A DNA stretch of 64,000 nucleotides from Pseudoalteromonas fuliginea (GCF_000690055.1 NZ_JJNZ01000013.1:43035-107034), one strand, 5' to 3'. Shown: positions 27,487 to 37,476, numbered from the stretch's first letter. Made by a program: numbers and translations. Notes: generated from the sequence alone by a model not told the origin.

Positions 27487-28488
27487 TTAATTAATATCCG
27501 GTGTTGAGTCTCTTAAAATAAGCTTTGGCTGAAACACGTGCTTTACTGTTATGCCGCTTTTTTTATAAATGTCTTTAAGTACTAAGTTAGCCGCAGCTCG
27601 GCCCATTTCGGGAACTGGGTTATCTATTGTAGTCAGTGTTGGGTAGAGGTAATTGGTAAAAATTACGTTATCGAACCCAATAATGGCTAAATCTTTTGGC
27701 AGGTTAAAACCGTGTTCGCGGGCGTATTTCATGGCACCCGATGCCATTTCGTCATTGGCACATACAAGGGCAGTTATTTGCGCTTTATTTTGAATAAAAT
27801 GCCTTAAGCCGTCGCTGCCGCCGGTTTCTTTAAAGTCGCCTATGTAAAATAGGTTTTCGTCAAAGGTTAGGTTGTACTCTGCTAGGGCTTGTTTGTGACC
27901 TTTTAAACGATTTGACGCGTCTTCTTTAAACTGCGGGCCTGCTATGTACGCAATGTTTTTATGGCCTTTGTTGATCATGGCTTTAGTGGCTAAGTAGCCG
28001 CCCATTACGTTGTCGAGGCTAATGCAGTTTTCTTCAATTTCTTTAACGTAGCGGCTCATTAAGTAAATAGGGGTTTTGCCTTTACTTAACTCAATTAGGT
28101 ACTCGTTTGATACCGCTTCTACGTGGGCAATAATAGCGTCGCAATTACGGCCTATTAAAAACTCAAAGCCGCTTTTTTCTTTTTTCTCATCACTGTGCCC
28201 AGGGGTAATAATAACGTGTTTACCTGCAATACGAAGGTGCTCTTCAATGGCTGACATCATTTGACCAAAAAACGGACCATCCAACTCAGAAACTAAAATA
28301 CCGACGCTGTTTGTAGTGCTAGACGCCAAAGAGCGAGCAATAGAACTTGGCTGATAGCCTAGCTCTTTCATTGCTTCTAATACCTTTTTTTTAGTTTTTT
28401 TGCTTACGTAGTCGTTGTCGTTAAGTACCCTTGAAACAGTTGATAAAGACACACCTGCCATTTCTGATACTTGATAAATTGTCGCCAT
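27487..28488 (-). CDS. LacI family transcriptional regulator of the beta-glucoside locus
   Basis: The 333-residue protein has the LacI helix-turn-helix TIYQVSEMAGVSLSTVSRVL (residues 3-22), the hinge helix (PSSIARSLA) and a sugar-binding effector domain. It is the last gene of a minus-strand run GH1-symporter-LacI. Four copies of a LacI-type palindrome (core GGAAGCGCTTCC) lie upstream of GH1/GH3 and upstream of the TonB receptor, and this protein is the only LacI member in the window, so it is the natural candidate to bind them with a beta-glucoside or glucose as effector. Confidence 0.9.
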   Translation of the reverse strand: MATIYQVSEMAGVSLSTVSRVLNDNDYVSKKTKKKVLEAMKELGYQPSSIARSLASSTTNSVGILVSELDGPFFGQMMSAIEEHLRIAGKHVIITPGHSDEKKEKSGFEFLIGRNCDAIIAHVEAVSNEYLIELSKGKTPIYLMSRYVKEIEENCISLDNVMGGYLATKAMINKGHKNIAYIAGPQFKEDASNRLKGHKQALAEYNLTFDENLFYIGDFKETGGSDGLRHFIQNKAQITALVCANDEMASGAMKYAREHGFNLPKDLAIIGFDNVIFTNYLYPTLTTIDNPVPEMGRAAANLVLKDIYKKSGITVKHVFQPKLILRDSTPDIN

Positions 28489-28516
28489 TGATGTCCTAGC
28501 TTATATGTGTTTTTAA

Positions 28517-28543
28517 TCGCGCTTTATAAAATATAAAGCGCGA
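28517..28543 (-). terminator. Hairpin between symporter and LacI genes, weak terminator or processing site
   Basis: TCGCGCTTTAT and ATAAAGCGCGA form an 11-bp stem around a short A/T loop; downstream on the minus strand lies only a weak T run (TTAAAAACAC). It could separate regulator expression from the metabolic genes. Confidence 0.5.
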
Positions 28544-28562
28544 AGGGTCATTAAAAGTTAAT

Positions 28563-30089
28563 TTACACATTACTGCGTCTAATTGCTAAGTCTTCTGTTA
28601 TTTTTTGCGTCATCGCTGAGGTTAGTGGATAAATAAGCATCAATGCGGCGCCTAAAAAAGCAAATGCGGCAGGTATCCAGCTCATAAGTAGCTGCATACC
28701 AGGTAGGGCTTGCGTAATTGTTAGCTCATCCATGCCGTTATAGCCGTAGCCTGCAAGTACCACTAATACTAAAGCACCTGCAAAACCACCACCGGTTTTT
28801 TGCACAAATGTACCCGCAGAATAAATAAGGCCAGTAGCGCGGCGTTTGTTTTTCCACTCTGAATAATCGGCCGAATCACCAAGCATACTAAAAAATAATG
28901 TTGGCATCATCGCGGCAAAAAATTCAGCAGCGCAACCAAAGGTAAATACAGCAACCAGGTTATCGCTAGGTACCCAGTAAAATGCAGTAGTGAGTATGCC
29001 GCTTAGCATTAATGATGCTATAAATAGGTTTCGTTTACCCATAATTTCGGCCAGTTTACCTGTGGCAAGTGCGCCTAATATAGATACAACCAACAAGGCA
29101 ATAAAGTATTGCCCAGCCATGAGTTCATTAGCTACGTGGTACTTAAAGTAGTACGCAATTACACCGTATTTTATGCCATTAAACATCATGGTTAAAAAAC
29201 CAATGCCGAGTAACACCAACCAAGGTTTGTTGGTCAGAAGATCAACCATATCGCGCTGTGAGCCCGTTAAGCTTTGCTTATCTTTACTGAGCAATTTTTT
29301 AATAACGAATGTCATTGCAGCCATAACAAGGGCAAAAAATACGCCGCTGTATAAATCGCGGTAATAAAAAAACAGGGTGGTAGCAAGCAAAGGTAGGATT
29401 ATAAATGGCAGGCTTTTGGTTAAATCAAATAACTCTGATTTTAAATTCCCTTCATTTGAGGCGTGCGGTGTTACACGCTCTTTGGTGGTCGCAAACGTTA
29501 TAATCATTAAAATAATAAGTAAGCTGGCAAATAAGTACATAGTAAGCTGATAGCCTTTGGCGTTGTCGCCGCCACCAAAAAATGCCACTAGCTCAGGTAA
29601 AAAACCCATAACCAATAAGCCACCCGTAAACGCACCGGCAAACCTAAAACCAGAGAGCTTTGTGCGCTCTGTATCGTCTGGTGTCATTACGCCCATAAGT
29701 GCCGAGTAGGGCACATTACTTACGGTGTAAGCAAGCGTTAAACCAATGTAGGTTACGTAGGCATAAATAAGTTTGTTGGTGGTGCTAAAGTCGGGTGTAG
29801 TAAAACACAACACCATAAACAAGCCCAAAAACGGTGCCGAGTAGAGTATCCACGGGCGAAATTTACCAAAGCGCGACTGCGTTCTGTCGGCAATCATACC
29901 CATAATAATATCGGTTACGCCATCAGATAGCCTTACCACCAAAAACAACATGGCAGCGGCGGCTGCCGATATGCCAAATGTATCGGTGTAAAACACCGCT
30001 AAATAAGCAAGCGCACCGCGCCATACTAAGTTAGCGCCGGCATCGCCCATGGCGTAACCTACTTTTTCGTATAAAGGGAGTTTGTTCAC
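28563..30089 (-). CDS. GPH-family (glycoside-pentoside-hexuronide):cation symporter
   Basis: A 508-residue protein with about twelve membrane segments and the GPH signatures KVGYAMGDAGANLVW and RLSDGVTDIIMGMIADRT near the N-terminus (MelB-like). It would import a di- or oligosaccharide with Na+ or H+. Lying between the GH1 glucosidase and the LacI regulator, it most likely imports a beta-glucoside such as cellobiose or a laminari-oligosaccharide; this is inferred from context. Confidence 0.88.
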   Translation of the reverse strand: MNKLPLYEKVGYAMGDAGANLVWRGALAYLAVFYTDTFGISAAAAAMLFLVVRLSDGVTDIIMGMIADRTQSRFGKFRPWILYSAPFLGLFMVLCFTTPDFSTTNKLIYAYVTYIGLTLAYTVSNVPYSALMGVMTPDDTERTKLSGFRFAGAFTGGLLVMGFLPELVAFFGGGDNAKGYQLTMYLFASLLIILMIITFATTKERVTPHASNEGNLKSELFDLTKSLPFIILPLLATTLFFYYRDLYSGVFFALVMAAMTFVIKKLLSKDKQSLTGSQRDMVDLLTNKPWLVLLGIGFLTMMFNGIKYGVIAYYFKYHVANELMAGQYFIALLVVSILGALATGKLAEIMGKRNLFIASLMLSGILTTAFYWVPSDNLVAVFTFGCAAEFFAAMMPTLFFSMLGDSADYSEWKNKRRATGLIYSAGTFVQKTGGGFAGALVLVVLAGYGYNGMDELTITQALPGMQLLMSWIPAAFAFLGAALMLIYPLTSAMTQKITEDLAIRRSNV

Positions 30090-30121
30090 AGTGTGTGTTC
30101 TTATTGTTATAAGCCGATAAA

Positions 30122-31450
30122 TTATCGGCTAGTTATTAGGTTACTGTACGCTTTACCGCTGGCTTTAACAGTTCGTTTTTGTGTGTTGTAGTCTACGTGT
30201 ACTATTCCAAAGCGCTTTAAATATCCTTCTGCCCATTCAAAGTTATCCATTAGGCTCCACGCAAAGTAACCATCTACTTTTACGCCTTGCTCGGTTGCGT
30301 TATGCAGGGCATTTAAATGCTCGTGGTAATATTCAATACGGTCGATATCTTTTACTTCACCGTCTTTAAATTCGTCAGCCATGGCTGCGCCGTTTTCGGT
30401 AATATAAATAGGCGGTAGGGTGTATTTTTCGTTTAACGATACAAGTAATTCTGTAAGCGCTTTAGGGTAAATTTCCCAGCCTATATCGGTCATTGGCGCT
30501 TTATGTGGCAGCTCATGGTAAAAGTCGGTTTCGCTTGCTTGATAATGCATGCGGGTATAAAAGTTAACCCCTAGGTAATCTAGCGGTTGAGCAATTATTT
30601 CCATGTCGCCATCTAAAATATCTGGGCGGTGAGCTTTTGGTAATTGCTTAATAATATCAGGGTATTTACCTTGCATTACAGGCTGCATGTACCATTGGTT
30701 TATGTAGTCATCAGCAAATGCAGTGGCTTTTAAATCGTCTTCACTTTGGGTAACTGAGTAACAAGGCGTAAAGTTAAGTACAATACCGTTTAGCGTATTT
30801 GGGCTATTTTTAGCAAGTACTTGCATAGCTAAACCGTGACCCAGTAATAAGTGGTGCGCGGCTTTACGACCAAATTCACGACCTACAATGCCAGGCGCAT
30901 GTACGCCAATTTCGTAACCTAAGTAAGAGCTACAAAACGGTTCGTTTAAGGTGGCGTAAGAGTGCACACGTTCCCCAAATGCTTTGGTAATTAAATCTGC
31001 GTAATGGGCAAATTCGTAAGCGGTGTTACGGTTTAGCCAGCCACCTTCGTCTTCAATGTGTTGTGGTAAATCCCAGTGGTACAGCGTTACAAAAGCTTTA
31101 ATGTTACGACGTTTTAATTCATCTAAAATGTCGGTATAAAACTTAACGCCTGTCGGGTTTAAGTGACCGCTTTTAGTCATTACGCGTGGCCACGAAATTG
31201 AGAGTCTGTAAGCGTCTACACCTAATGACTCAATTAGGTTTATATCGTCTTTCCAGCGAGTGTAGTGCTCGCAGGCTACATCGCCATTTGAATTATCGAC
31301 TATTTTGCCTTCTTTACTGCAAAAGGTATCCCAAATACATGGCAAGCGATCAGCTGCGCCGCCTTCAATTTGAAATGAGGCCGTAGCTACACCATAAGTA
31401 AAATTTTTGGCTAAAAGTGGTGAGCCACTAGGTAAAGATAATTGTTTCAT
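30122..31450 (-). CDS. GH1 beta-glucosidase
   Basis: The start at 31450 (MKQLSLPSGSPL) is preferred over 31552 because a GAGG site precedes it and the longer version would run through the operator region. The protein of about 442 residues has the family start FTYGVATASFQIEGG, the acid/base motif TLNEPFC and the nucleophile motif YITENGAA. It hydrolyses beta-glucosides in the cytoplasm, having no signal peptide. It is the first gene of the minus-strand operon; a small hairpin (AGCCGATAA with TTATCGGCT) overlaps its stop. Confidence 0.93.
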   Translation of the reverse strand: MKQLSLPSGSPLLAKNFTYGVATASFQIEGGAADRLPCIWDTFCSKEGKIVDNSNGDVACEHYTRWKDDINLIESLGVDAYRLSISWPRVMTKSGHLNPTGVKFYTDILDELKRRNIKAFVTLYHWDLPQHIEDEGGWLNRNTAYEFAHYADLITKAFGERVHSYATLNEPFCSSYLGYEIGVHAPGIVGREFGRKAAHHLLLGHGLAMQVLAKNSPNTLNGIVLNFTPCYSVTQSEDDLKATAFADDYINQWYMQPVMQGKYPDIIKQLPKAHRPDILDGDMEIIAQPLDYLGVNFYTRMHYQASETDFYHELPHKAPMTDIGWEIYPKALTELLVSLNEKYTLPPIYITENGAAMADEFKDGEVKDIDRIEYYHEHLNALHNATEQGVKVDGYFAWSLMDNFEWAEGYLKRFGIVHVDYNTQKRTVKASGKAYSNLITSR

Positions 31451-31518
31451 TAAGAGAAAACCTCTGCTTCTTTTTTGGTAAAGTTTGCTTTGTATAGAGC
31501 GTATATTAAATTCATTAT

Positions 31519-31532
31519 TGGAAGCGCTTCCA
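31519..31532. promoter_or_regulatory. LacI-type operator 1 (GH1/GH3 divergent control region)
   Basis: Perfect 14-bp palindrome TGGAAGCGCTTCCA, the CG-centred symmetric type bound by LacI/PurR-family regulators. It is 69 bp upstream of the GH1 start. The same core occurs three more times in the window, all in control regions of this sugar locus. Confidence 0.85.
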
Positions 31533-31576
31533 TATTTAATTTGATTAATCACTAAGTATGGTATTTAATAACTTTA

Positions 31577-31590
31577 AGGAAGCGCTTCCA
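31577..31590. promoter_or_regulatory. LacI-type operator 2 (GH1/GH3 divergent control region)
   Basis: AGGAAGCGCTTCCA, same 12-bp core as operator 1, centred 58 bp from it and about 100 bp before the GH3 start. Two sites between divergent genes suggest joint repression, possibly by looping. Confidence 0.85.
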
Positions 31591-31689
31591 TATTTAGGTT
31601 AGTGGCTATTGTTAAACAGGTCAATAGTTAAATTTAAATAACAAATGGGCGCTCACAAAATCACACTGACACAACACAGGGCTATAAAA

Positions 31690-34266
31690 ATGAAAAAAAG
31701 CTTAAACACTAACAGGTTACACATGCTCCCCATTTTAATTGGAGGATTGTGCGTTTTAAGTGGGTGTAATAAACAAGAGATTAACGCAAATAATAGCCAA
31801 AGCGCCGTAGTCAAAAAGACTGAGCATGAGCAAGGTGATTTATCACTTTGGCCAACCCTTAAAAGTAAGGTAGTTAAAACCCCTGAAATTGAAAATACAA
31901 TTGCACAGTATTTAAAAACAATGACGCTTGAGCAAAAAGTAGCGCAGATGATCCAACCTGAAATTCGCGATATTAGTGTTGAAGATATGCGCAAATACGG
32001 TTTTGGTTCGTATTTAAATGGCGGTGGCTCGTTCCCGAATGCTAATAAGCATGCAACGCCTGCAGATTGGATAACACTTGCTGAGAGCATGTACCAAGCC
32101 TCGGTTGATGACTCAATTGATGGCAGTAAAATTCCGACCATGTGGGGCACCGATGCCGTACATGGCCATAATAATGTGATTGGGGCGACGTTATTTCCGC
32201 ACAATATTGGTTTAGGTGCAGCAAATAATCCTGCATTAATTGAGCAAATTGCAGCAGCTACGGCAATAGAAGTAATGGCAACAGGCATAGATTGGGTGTT
32301 TGCACCAACTGTTGCGGTTGTGCGCGACGACCGATGGGGCAGAACGTACGAAGGCTACTCAGAAGACCCTGCAATTGTACGTGAGTATTCAGCCGCAATT
32401 GTAAACGGATTGCAAGGCAGAGCCGATGAAGACTTTTTAAGTGATAAACGCGTAATTAGTACCGTTAAGCACTTTTTAGGCGATGGCGGCACAGTAGATG
32501 GTGACGATCAAGGCGATAACATTGATAGCGAAGAGGTGTTATATAACATTCATGCGCAAGGTTATATAGGTGGCTTAACCGCAGGTAGTCAGTCGGTTAT
32601 GGCATCGTTTAATAGCTGGAATGGTAAAAAAAATCACGGCAACAAATACTTACTTACCGATGTATTAAAAACAAAAATGGGTTTTGATGGCTTTGTTGTA
32701 GGAGATTGGAACGGACACGGACAAGTTGCAGGCTGTACAAATGAAAGTTGCCCACAGGCTGTTAATGCGGGGCTTGATATTTTTATGGTGCCAACGGGGG
32801 CTTGGAAGCCACTTTATGAAAATACAATTAAACAAGTAAAAGCGGGCACAATAACAATGGCGCGAATAGATGACGCCGTAGCACGTATTTTACGCGTTAA
32901 ATTACGTGCGGGTTTATTTGATAAACCGAGCCCCGCAAATCGAAAATATTCAGGTAAATTAAAACTAATAGGTGCGCCAGCACATCGCGATATTGCCCGC
33001 CAAGCGGTACAAGAGTCGCTAGTACTGCTTAAAAACAACAACCATTTATTACCGCTTAACCCATCAAGCAACATACTTATAGCGGGCGATGCGGCCGATA
33101 ACATAGGCAAGCAATCGGGTGGTTGGAGTATTACGTGGCAGGGAACTAATAATCAAAATGCAGATTTTCCTGGGGCAACGTCTATTTATGCGGGGCTAAA
33201 AACGCAAATTGAGGCTGCTGGCGGTAACGCTATTTTAAGCCCAACGGGTGAATTTAATACCAAACCCGATGTAGCCATTGTTGTATTTGGTGAAGAACCA
33301 TACGCAGAGGGGCATGGTGATAAAGACAACCTTGAGTTTGAACGTAACAATAAACGTTCTCTTAAAATATTAAAAGCATTAAAGCAGCAAGGTATTGCGG
33401 TGGTATCGGTGTTTATATCAGGCAGACCAATGTGGGTTAACAGCGAGCTAAACGCGTCAGATGCATTTGTAGCAGCATGGCTTCCTGGCACTGAAGGGCA
33501 GGGTATTGCTGATGTTTTATTAGCGGATAAAAATGAGCAGGTACAGTATGACTTTAAAGGTAAATTGTCGTTCTCGTGGCCTAAATCGCCACTACAAACC
33601 GCAGTAAATAAGGGCGATGCTGATTACTCGCCATTATTACCCTATGGCTTTGGCTTAACGTATAAAGATGAAAGTACGCTTAGCAATAATCTAAATGAAG
33701 ACTCAGGTGTTGATATTAGTAACCTTGCGCCGCTATCTATATTTAATGGCAGCTTTAAAACACCGTGGCGTTTGTTTTTAAATTCAAACAGCGAGCAGCA
33801 CCAAGTAGCAAGTAATAGTGTAAAGCTTGGCGGTATTACTTATCGCACTGAAGACAAAGCGATTCAAGAAGATGCGATGCAATTTAATTTTGATGGCACT
33901 GCAGCCAGCTACATCGAAATTAATAGTAACTTTACCGAAGACAAAGTGGCCTACATTGAAGCAAATTCAGCCCTAAGCTTTAGCTATAAAGTAAACCAAA
34001 TACCTAGCTCACAAACATACCTTGCAATGAAGTGCGAACAAGGCTGTGGCGGCGAGCTTGATATTACCCGTGATCTTGAAAATGCTGATTTAAATAAATG
34101 GCAAACCATGAGTATAGATTTAACGTGTTTTGCTAAAAAGGGCGTTGATTTTGCCAGAGTAACCAGCCCTTTTATTATTAAAACGGCAGGCGAGCTTAAC
34201 GTTTCAGTTGCAGATATTAGCTTTGAACCACAAGGCGCTGAAACAGCAAAAATAAAGTGTGAGTAG
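31690..34266 (+). CDS. GH3 exo-beta-glucosidase lipoprotein (ExoP-like)
   Basis: The start at 31690 gives a lipoprotein signal with lipobox LSGC at about residue 27; the longer start at 31645 lacks a ribosome-binding site. The protein of about 858 residues has the two GH3 domains: substrate loop KHFLGDGGT, nucleophile Asp in FVVGDWNGHG, and a C-terminal alpha/beta sandwich (ESLVLLKNN, FGEEPYAEGHGD). A further beta-rich region of about 190 residues follows, as in the exo-1,3/1,4-beta-glucanase ExoP I recall from a marine Pseudoalteromonas. It would release glucose from beta-glucans at the outer membrane or in the periplasm. It is divergent from GH1 across operators 1 and 2 and closed by a terminator. 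Confidence 0.92.
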   Translation: MKKSLNTNRLHMLPILIGGLCVLSGCNKQEINANNSQSAVVKKTEHEQGDLSLWPTLKSKVVKTPEIENTIAQYLKTMTLEQKVAQMIQPEIRDISVEDMRKYGFGSYLNGGGSFPNANKHATPADWITLAESMYQASVDDSIDGSKIPTMWGTDAVHGHNNVIGATLFPHNIGLGAANNPALIEQIAAATAIEVMATGIDWVFAPTVAVVRDDRWGRTYEGYSEDPAIVREYSAAIVNGLQGRADEDFLSDKRVISTVKHFLGDGGTVDGDDQGDNIDSEEVLYNIHAQGYIGGLTAGSQSVMASFNSWNGKKNHGNKYLLTDVLKTKMGFDGFVVGDWNGHGQVAGCTNESCPQAVNAGLDIFMVPTGAWKPLYENTIKQVKAGTITMARIDDAVARILRVKLRAGLFDKPSPANRKYSGKLKLIGAPAHRDIARQAVQESLVLLKNNNHLLPLNPSSNILIAGDAADNIGKQSGGWSITWQGTNNQNADFPGATSIYAGLKTQIEAAGGNAILSPTGEFNTKPDVAIVVFGEEPYAEGHGDKDNLEFERNNKRSLKILKALKQQGIAVVSVFISGRPMWVNSELNASDAFVAAWLPGTEGQGIADVLLADKNEQVQYDFKGKLSFSWPKSPLQTAVNKGDADYSPLLPYGFGLTYKDESTLSNNLNEDSGVDISNLAPLSIFNGSFKTPWRLFLNSNSEQHQVASNSVKLGGITYRTEDKAIQEDAMQFNFDGTAASYIEINSNFTEDKVAYIEANSALSFSYKVNQIPSSQTYLAMKCEQGCGGELDITRDLENADLNKWQTMSIDLTCFAKKGVDFARVTSPFIIKTAGELNVSVADISFEPQGAETAKIKCE

Positions 34267-34304
34267 TAGAGTGCTTATAAGTTAAGTTTATTGTGTGTTG
34301 TCTC

Positions 34305-34333
34305 AAAGCCCTTAGTAATAAGGGCTTTTTTTA
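34305..34333 (+). terminator. Rho-independent terminator after GH3
   Basis: AAAGCCCTTA, loop GTAA, TAAGGGCTTT with a run of seven T residues, between the convergent GH3 and halogenase-like genes. Confidence 0.88.
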
Positions 34334-34343
34334 AAGAGGATAT

Positions 34344-35831
34344 TTATGCTGGGCAATACTGCTTTAAAAACTCATGATGAGGCGGTAATTGGCTGACGCG
34401 TTGCTCTATTTGTTGCTTAATACCGTGTAAAAAACGGGTGAGTTCTTCGTCGCTCATCATGCTGGCTATTAAGTGATGTTGATTAGGCTCAATACCTTGA
34501 CCAAGCATAACTTGCACCCACGAATCGACTCTAAAAATGTCGCCATCGTCTAGAAATACACGGCCTGTTTGCTTAAACAAATCAATTTTATGTTGAAGTG
34601 TTTTTGGCACTTCCATGGCATTACAATGCTGCCAAAACTCGCTGTCATCGCGATTAGTTACTTTGTAGTGCAGCACGATAAAGTCGCGAATATTTTTAAT
34701 TTCGCTTTTAAGCTGTTTGTTGTATTCATCAATGGCGTGATTGGTAATGCCATTAAACGGAAATAAACGCATAAAGCGAATAATACCCGACATAATTAAG
34801 TGAATGCTGGTGGACTCAAGTGGCTCTACAAAACCGCTAGCAAGGCCAAGCGCTAGGCAGTTTTTGTTCCAGCCTTTTAAGCGACGCCCTGTTTTAAATT
34901 TAATAATACGCGGCTCTGTAAGCGGCTCGCCCTCAATGTTATTTAATAATAGCGCTTTGGCTTGTTCGTCATCCATATATTGGCTGCAATAAACTAATCC
35001 GTTGCCGACACGGTTTTGCAGCGGTATACGCCATTGCCAGCCGCTTTTGTGGGCAATAGAGCGGGTAAGTGGCAATACGGTCTCGCTGGTTGATTTTGTT
35101 TGCACGGCAATGGCGCTGTTACACGGTAGTAAATGAGACCAGTCTTCGTAGCCAGTATGCAATGCTTGCTCTATTAATAAGCCTCTAAAGCCGGTGCAAT
35201 CAATAAAAAAGTCGCCGTTAATGTGCTCACCACTATTTAAAATCAATGATTCTATATGGCCCGTTTTAGTGTTTTTTATTACTTTTTGTATTTTACCTTC
35301 AATGCGTTTTACACCTAATGGCTCTGAAAATTCACGTAAAAACTGCGCGTAACGCGTGGCATCCATATGGTAAGCATAGTTAATGGGGTTTTGCTGATTA
35401 AACGCAAATTTACCGGCTTTAGCCGCTTGCAGCTCGTAGCAGTAATCGCCAAATGGGTTGTTTATTCCAAGTACTTGACCTTGCAGCCAAAAGTGATGAA
35501 ATTCACCCGCCCAGCATTCTTTGCCCGTTGCGCCAAATGAGTGAATATAATGCGTGTTTTCATCGCCCCAGTTTTCAAAGCTAATACCTAATTTAAAGCT
35601 TGCTTGAGTGGCTTTCATAAATGCTTGCTCGTTTATACCCAGCAATTTATGGAATGTACGAATAGGCGGAATTGTAGCTTCGCCAACACCTACAGTGCCA
35701 ATATCGTCAGATTCAATAAGGGTTATGTTTATATTGTTACCAATTAGTTTAGCAAGTGCCGCTGCGGCCATCCAACCAGCGGTGCCGCCTCCAGCAATTA
35801 CTACGTTTTTAACAGCGTTTGTTTTAGTCAT
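34344..35831 (-). CDS. Tryptophan halogenase family flavoprotein (copy 1)
   Basis: Start chosen at 35831, where ATG overlaps the upstream gene's stop (ATGACTAA); the frame is open to 35846. The roughly 495-residue protein has the FAD motif AGGGTAGWMAAA, GVGEATIPPI, a conserved Lys in ASFKLGISFENW (position of the halogenase catalytic Lys) and the halogenase signature WQWRIP. Members of this family halogenate indoles using FADH2 from a reductase, but many sit, as here, beside TonB receptors in sugar loci where the substrate is unknown. It is coupled to copy 2 upstream. Confidence 0.9.
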   Translation of the reverse strand: MTKTNAVKNVVIAGGGTAGWMAAAALAKLIGNNINITLIESDDIGTVGVGEATIPPIRTFHKLLGINEQAFMKATQASFKLGISFENWGDENTHYIHSFGATGKECWAGEFHHFWLQGQVLGINNPFGDYCYELQAAKAGKFAFNQQNPINYAYHMDATRYAQFLREFSEPLGVKRIEGKIQKVIKNTKTGHIESLILNSGEHINGDFFIDCTGFRGLLIEQALHTGYEDWSHLLPCNSAIAVQTKSTSETVLPLTRSIAHKSGWQWRIPLQNRVGNGLVYCSQYMDDEQAKALLLNNIEGEPLTEPRIIKFKTGRRLKGWNKNCLALGLASGFVEPLESTSIHLIMSGIIRFMRLFPFNGITNHAIDEYNKQLKSEIKNIRDFIVLHYKVTNRDDSEFWQHCNAMEVPKTLQHKIDLFKQTGRVFLDDGDIFRVDSWVQVMLGQGIEPNQHHLIASMMSDEELTRFLHGIKQQIEQRVSQLPPHHEFLKQYCPA

Positions 35832-37374
35832 TATGTGGCTGCCCATTATTTGATAAAAGGTGATTTAAAAGCGCGCGATTACTTGGCAGCCCATTTAAGC
35901 ACTGCGCTATTTTTTCGCGATTTTGCTGGTAATAATAATCCCCAGCACGTGGGTCGTTAAATGTATTTTGTGCAGAGACTGTTTGTGTATTAAAGCCCAT
36001 GCCATATAAAACGTATTGGTAACTGCTTGATGAAAACACTTCTTCGTTTTCAATAAAATCAAAGCGGCTAGGGGGCTGAAATTGCCAAAGTTTAAGTAAG
36101 TTTTGCAGGCGCTCGGGCGCGGTATTTAAATTACTAATATCTTGCCAATAAGGAGTATCGTCGCGCTTGCTTAGCACATAATGAAGTTTTAAAAACTCAA
36201 TAACGCGTTGCCAACGAGTGCTAAAACGGTCATTAAAACGCGTTTTAAGCTGGCTCATGTGGGTGCGGTTTTGCGGGAGTTGCTCGCTTATCATGCTAAT
36301 TGAAAGCTCAACCATAGCAAGAGCTGACGCTTCAAGTGGCTCTAAAAAGCCAGCTGACATACCTACGGCAACACAGTTTTTAATCCAAAACTTTTGTCTG
36401 TAACCAGGGCTGAATTTTAATACGCGGTAGGTAAGTTGCTCAGCTTGTTGCTCACTGGTGCTTTTGGTTATGTAGCTTTTTAGAGTATTTGCTGCGCTTT
36501 CATCACTTTGATATTTACTACTAAATACATAACCTGTGCCACGGCGTGTTGGCAGGGCTATGTCCCAAATCCAACCGTTACTTTGCGCTGTAGATAGCGT
36601 AGCAGAGGCAATTGGTTGATTGATGTGTGCATTAGGTATTTGCGCCGCAACAGCGCTGTTATTAAATAAAATATGATCTTGCGCTATAAACTCACTATTA
36701 AAATGATCACCAATTAAACGAGCGCAAGAGCCTGAGCAATCTATAAATAAATCACCCGTTATATCGCCATTATTATTTGTTTTTAATGCGGCAATATAGC
36801 CATGCTCGTCGTTAATAACCTCGGTTACATCGTCAGTAATATGAGTAACATTTAGGTTTTTAACGCAGTAATTTTTTAAAAACTCAGCAAATTTACCCGC
36901 ATCTAAATGATAGCCATAGTTGGTAACTGCTGCATATTCGGGAGTTTGTAATTGTTTTGGTGCAAGTGCTGCTTGGCATACAAAGCTTTGCATATTAACA
37001 ACGTCGGCAAATTTTTGGTTAGGTGCAATACGTTGCCAACTGGCGTGTAAATTAGTGTGCTCGTAGCCTTGTGGATTCATAAAAGGGTGGTAGTAGTTTT
37101 CTCCCTCGCTGAGGTTTCGCCAATTTATAAATTTAGAACTTTGCTTAAATGATGCGTCGCACTGGGTTATAAAATCACTTTCTTTAATGCCAATGCGCTT
37201 TAGCGTATTACGCATTGACGGCCATGTACCTTCGCCCACACCCAATATAGGCACATTTGCCGACTCCACTAACGTTACATTAAGGTGCGGGTGTTCGGCG
37301 GCTAATAAGCCTGCGCTTAGCCAGCCGGCAGTACCACCACCTAAAACGACTATTTTTGTTATTGGTTTGGTCAT
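35824..37374 (-). CDS. Tryptophan halogenase family flavoprotein (copy 2)
   Basis: The 516-residue paralogue of the neighbouring gene has the FAD motif LGGGTAGWLSAG, GVGEGTWPSM and the conserved Lys in DASFKQSSKFINW. The W-x-W-x-I-P signature is altered to WIWDIA, losing the proline. In studied halogenases this motif helps exclude monooxygenase chemistry, so activity may differ from copy 1. It overlaps copy 1 by 8 bp, and lies downstream of the TonB receptor gene, separated by a terminator. Confidence 0.88.
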   Translation of the reverse strand: MTKPITKIVVLGGGTAGWLSAGLLAAEHPHLNVTLVESANVPILGVGEGTWPSMRNTLKRIGIKESDFITQCDASFKQSSKFINWRNLSEGENYYHPFMNPQGYEHTNLHASWQRIAPNQKFADVVNMQSFVCQAALAPKQLQTPEYAAVTNYGYHLDAGKFAEFLKNYCVKNLNVTHITDDVTEVINDEHGYIAALKTNNNGDITGDLFIDCSGSCARLIGDHFNSEFIAQDHILFNNSAVAAQIPNAHINQPIASATLSTAQSNGWIWDIALPTRRGTGYVFSSKYQSDESAANTLKSYITKSTSEQQAEQLTYRVLKFSPGYRQKFWIKNCVAVGMSAGFLEPLEASALAMVELSISMISEQLPQNRTHMSQLKTRFNDRFSTRWQRVIEFLKLHYVLSKRDDTPYWQDISNLNTAPERLQNLLKLWQFQPPSRFDFIENEEVFSSSSYQYVLYGMGFNTQTVSAQNTFNDPRAGDYYYQQNREKIAQCLNGLPSNRALLNHLLSNNGQPHND

Positions 37375-37433
37375 GAGTTAACCCCCTAAAGTTGATAACA
37401 ATTAAACTAGCATTAATACTGTTTTAAATACAA

Positions 37434-37463
37434 AAAAGCCGCTAGTAAAAACTAACGGCTTTA
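37434..37463 (-). terminator. Terminator after the TonB receptor gene
   Basis: Read on the minus strand: AAAGCCG-TTAGT, short T loop, ACTAG-CGGCTTTTTT. It lies 14 bp after the receptor stop and before the halogenase pair, so the halogenases need read-through or their own promoter in the 60-bp gap. Confidence 0.8.
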
Positions 37464-37476
37464 CTTTGTATTACCT

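Noticed and set aside
31653..32288. 211-codon minus-strand frame opposite the GH3 gene
   Set aside because: Antisense shadow of a well-supported GH3 coding sequence.
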